From the NCBI GenBank assembly GCA_027489475.1, contig JAIXZQ010000319.1, positions 1-6,942 on the forward strand: 6,942 nucleotides of DNA, written 5' to 3'. Position 1 is the first letter of the stretch. Every line of letters begins with the position of its first letter. Below the pieces are notes generated by a model, which did no database searches, was not told the origin of the DNA, and was given only the letters and a program-made list of their open reading frames with translations. The stretch is from Methylophilus sp. GTDB lineage: Bacteria; Pseudomonadota; Gammaproteobacteria; Burkholderiales; Methylophilaceae. Below, in pieces: positions 6,636-6,942 of the stretch. Position numbers and translations under genes: made by a program.

Positions 6636-6942
6636 ATGACACATCGTCGTCCGCAAAAACTACTGGTGTTGCTGCTGTCAGCCACGCTGTTAGCGTGTGG
6701 CGTCAATCCTGTCACCAAGCAACGTGAATTTCAATTTGTCTCGCAAGACAAAGAAGTGCAAATTGGTCAGCAAAATTACAGCCCGGCGCGTCAATCGCAA
6801 GGCGGTGATTACACTTTAGATCCTGAGCTGACACGCTATGTGCAACAGGTTGGGCAAAAGTTGGCGGCTGTCTCGGATAGACCTGATTTGCCATACGAGT
6901 TTGTGGTACTCAACGATTCGGTGCCTAATGCTTGGGCGATGC
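6636..6942 (+). CDS. M48-family metalloprotease lipoprotein (partial, runs off the right edge)
   Basis: The first 102 codons of a gene cut by the window end. The product begins with a lipoprotein signal peptide: basic start (H-R-R-P-Q-K), hydrophobic core and lipobox L-L-A-C with the lipidated Cys at 21. The +2 residue is Gly, which favours outer-membrane sorting. The mature part, C-G-V-N-P-V-T-K-Q-R-E-F, then S-Q-D-K-E-V-Q-I-G-Q-Q, and the later N-D-S-V-P-N-A-W-A-M, matches the N-terminal region of M48 peptidases of the BepA/LoiP kind, which act in outer-membrane protein quality control in the periplasm. The zinc motif HEXXH would lie beyond the edge and is not seen. AAGG 6 nt before the ATG supports this start over the ATG at 6631, which is followed at once by a stop. 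Whether it carries TPR repeats like BepA cannot be told. Confidence 0.85.
   Translation, partial: MTHRRPQKLLVLLLSATLLACGVNPVTKQREFQFVSQDKEVQIGQQNYSPARQSQGGDYTLDPELTRYVQQVGQKLAAVSDRPDLPYEFVVLNDSVPNAWAM

Overview
The window looks like chromosomal DNA from a Gram-negative bacterium, most likely a betaproteobacterial methylotrophic relative (Methylophilaceae-like). Support for this: a complete 23-codon pqqA (precursor peptide of the cofactor PQQ) at the left edge, several exported or outer-membrane proteins, a DUF6502/DUF5666 gene pair of a kind I associate with Betaproteobacteria, and a eukaryote-like (PGM1-type) phosphoglucomutase. The family-level assignment is inference; nothing here fixes the species.

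Layout. The left half is read on the minus strand, right to left: a DUF6502-type putative DNA-binding protein (3914-3033), a 617-residue exported DUF5666-type protein (3040-1187, overlapping the previous stop by 8 nt), an outer-membrane beta-barrel protein (1120-353, 66 nt further on), and finally pqqA (114-43), followed by two hairpins at the window edge. The right half is read on the plus strand: a 217-residue exported repeat protein (4026-4679), a strong terminator (4789-4826), phosphoglucomutase (4960-6591), and the first 102 codons of an M48-family lipoprotein protease (6636 to the edge).

The most interesting part is 1187-4679. Two exported proteins diverge from a roughly 110-bp control region, and both end in the same unusual tripeptide-periodic tail, E-[R/K]-[P/V/A]. 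The control region has two near-identical 19-bp dyads (TGTGTRAAATTTRCACACA, 57 bp apart). One lies against the candidate -35 box and the other over the expected start of the plus-strand transcript. The DUF6502 protein has a helix-turn-helix-like segment and is the obvious candidate to bind them. My working model is a self-regulated envelope module: a regulator, an exported Gly-rich/DUF5666/coiled-coil protein, an outer-membrane barrel, and a divergent exported partner with a matching charged tail. Its function is unknown.

The flanking genes (pqqA; pgm and the M48 protease) appear to be ordinary housekeeping or metabolic neighbours separated from the module by terminators or long leaders. No tRNA, rRNA, CRISPR array, insertion sequence or phage gene was seen.
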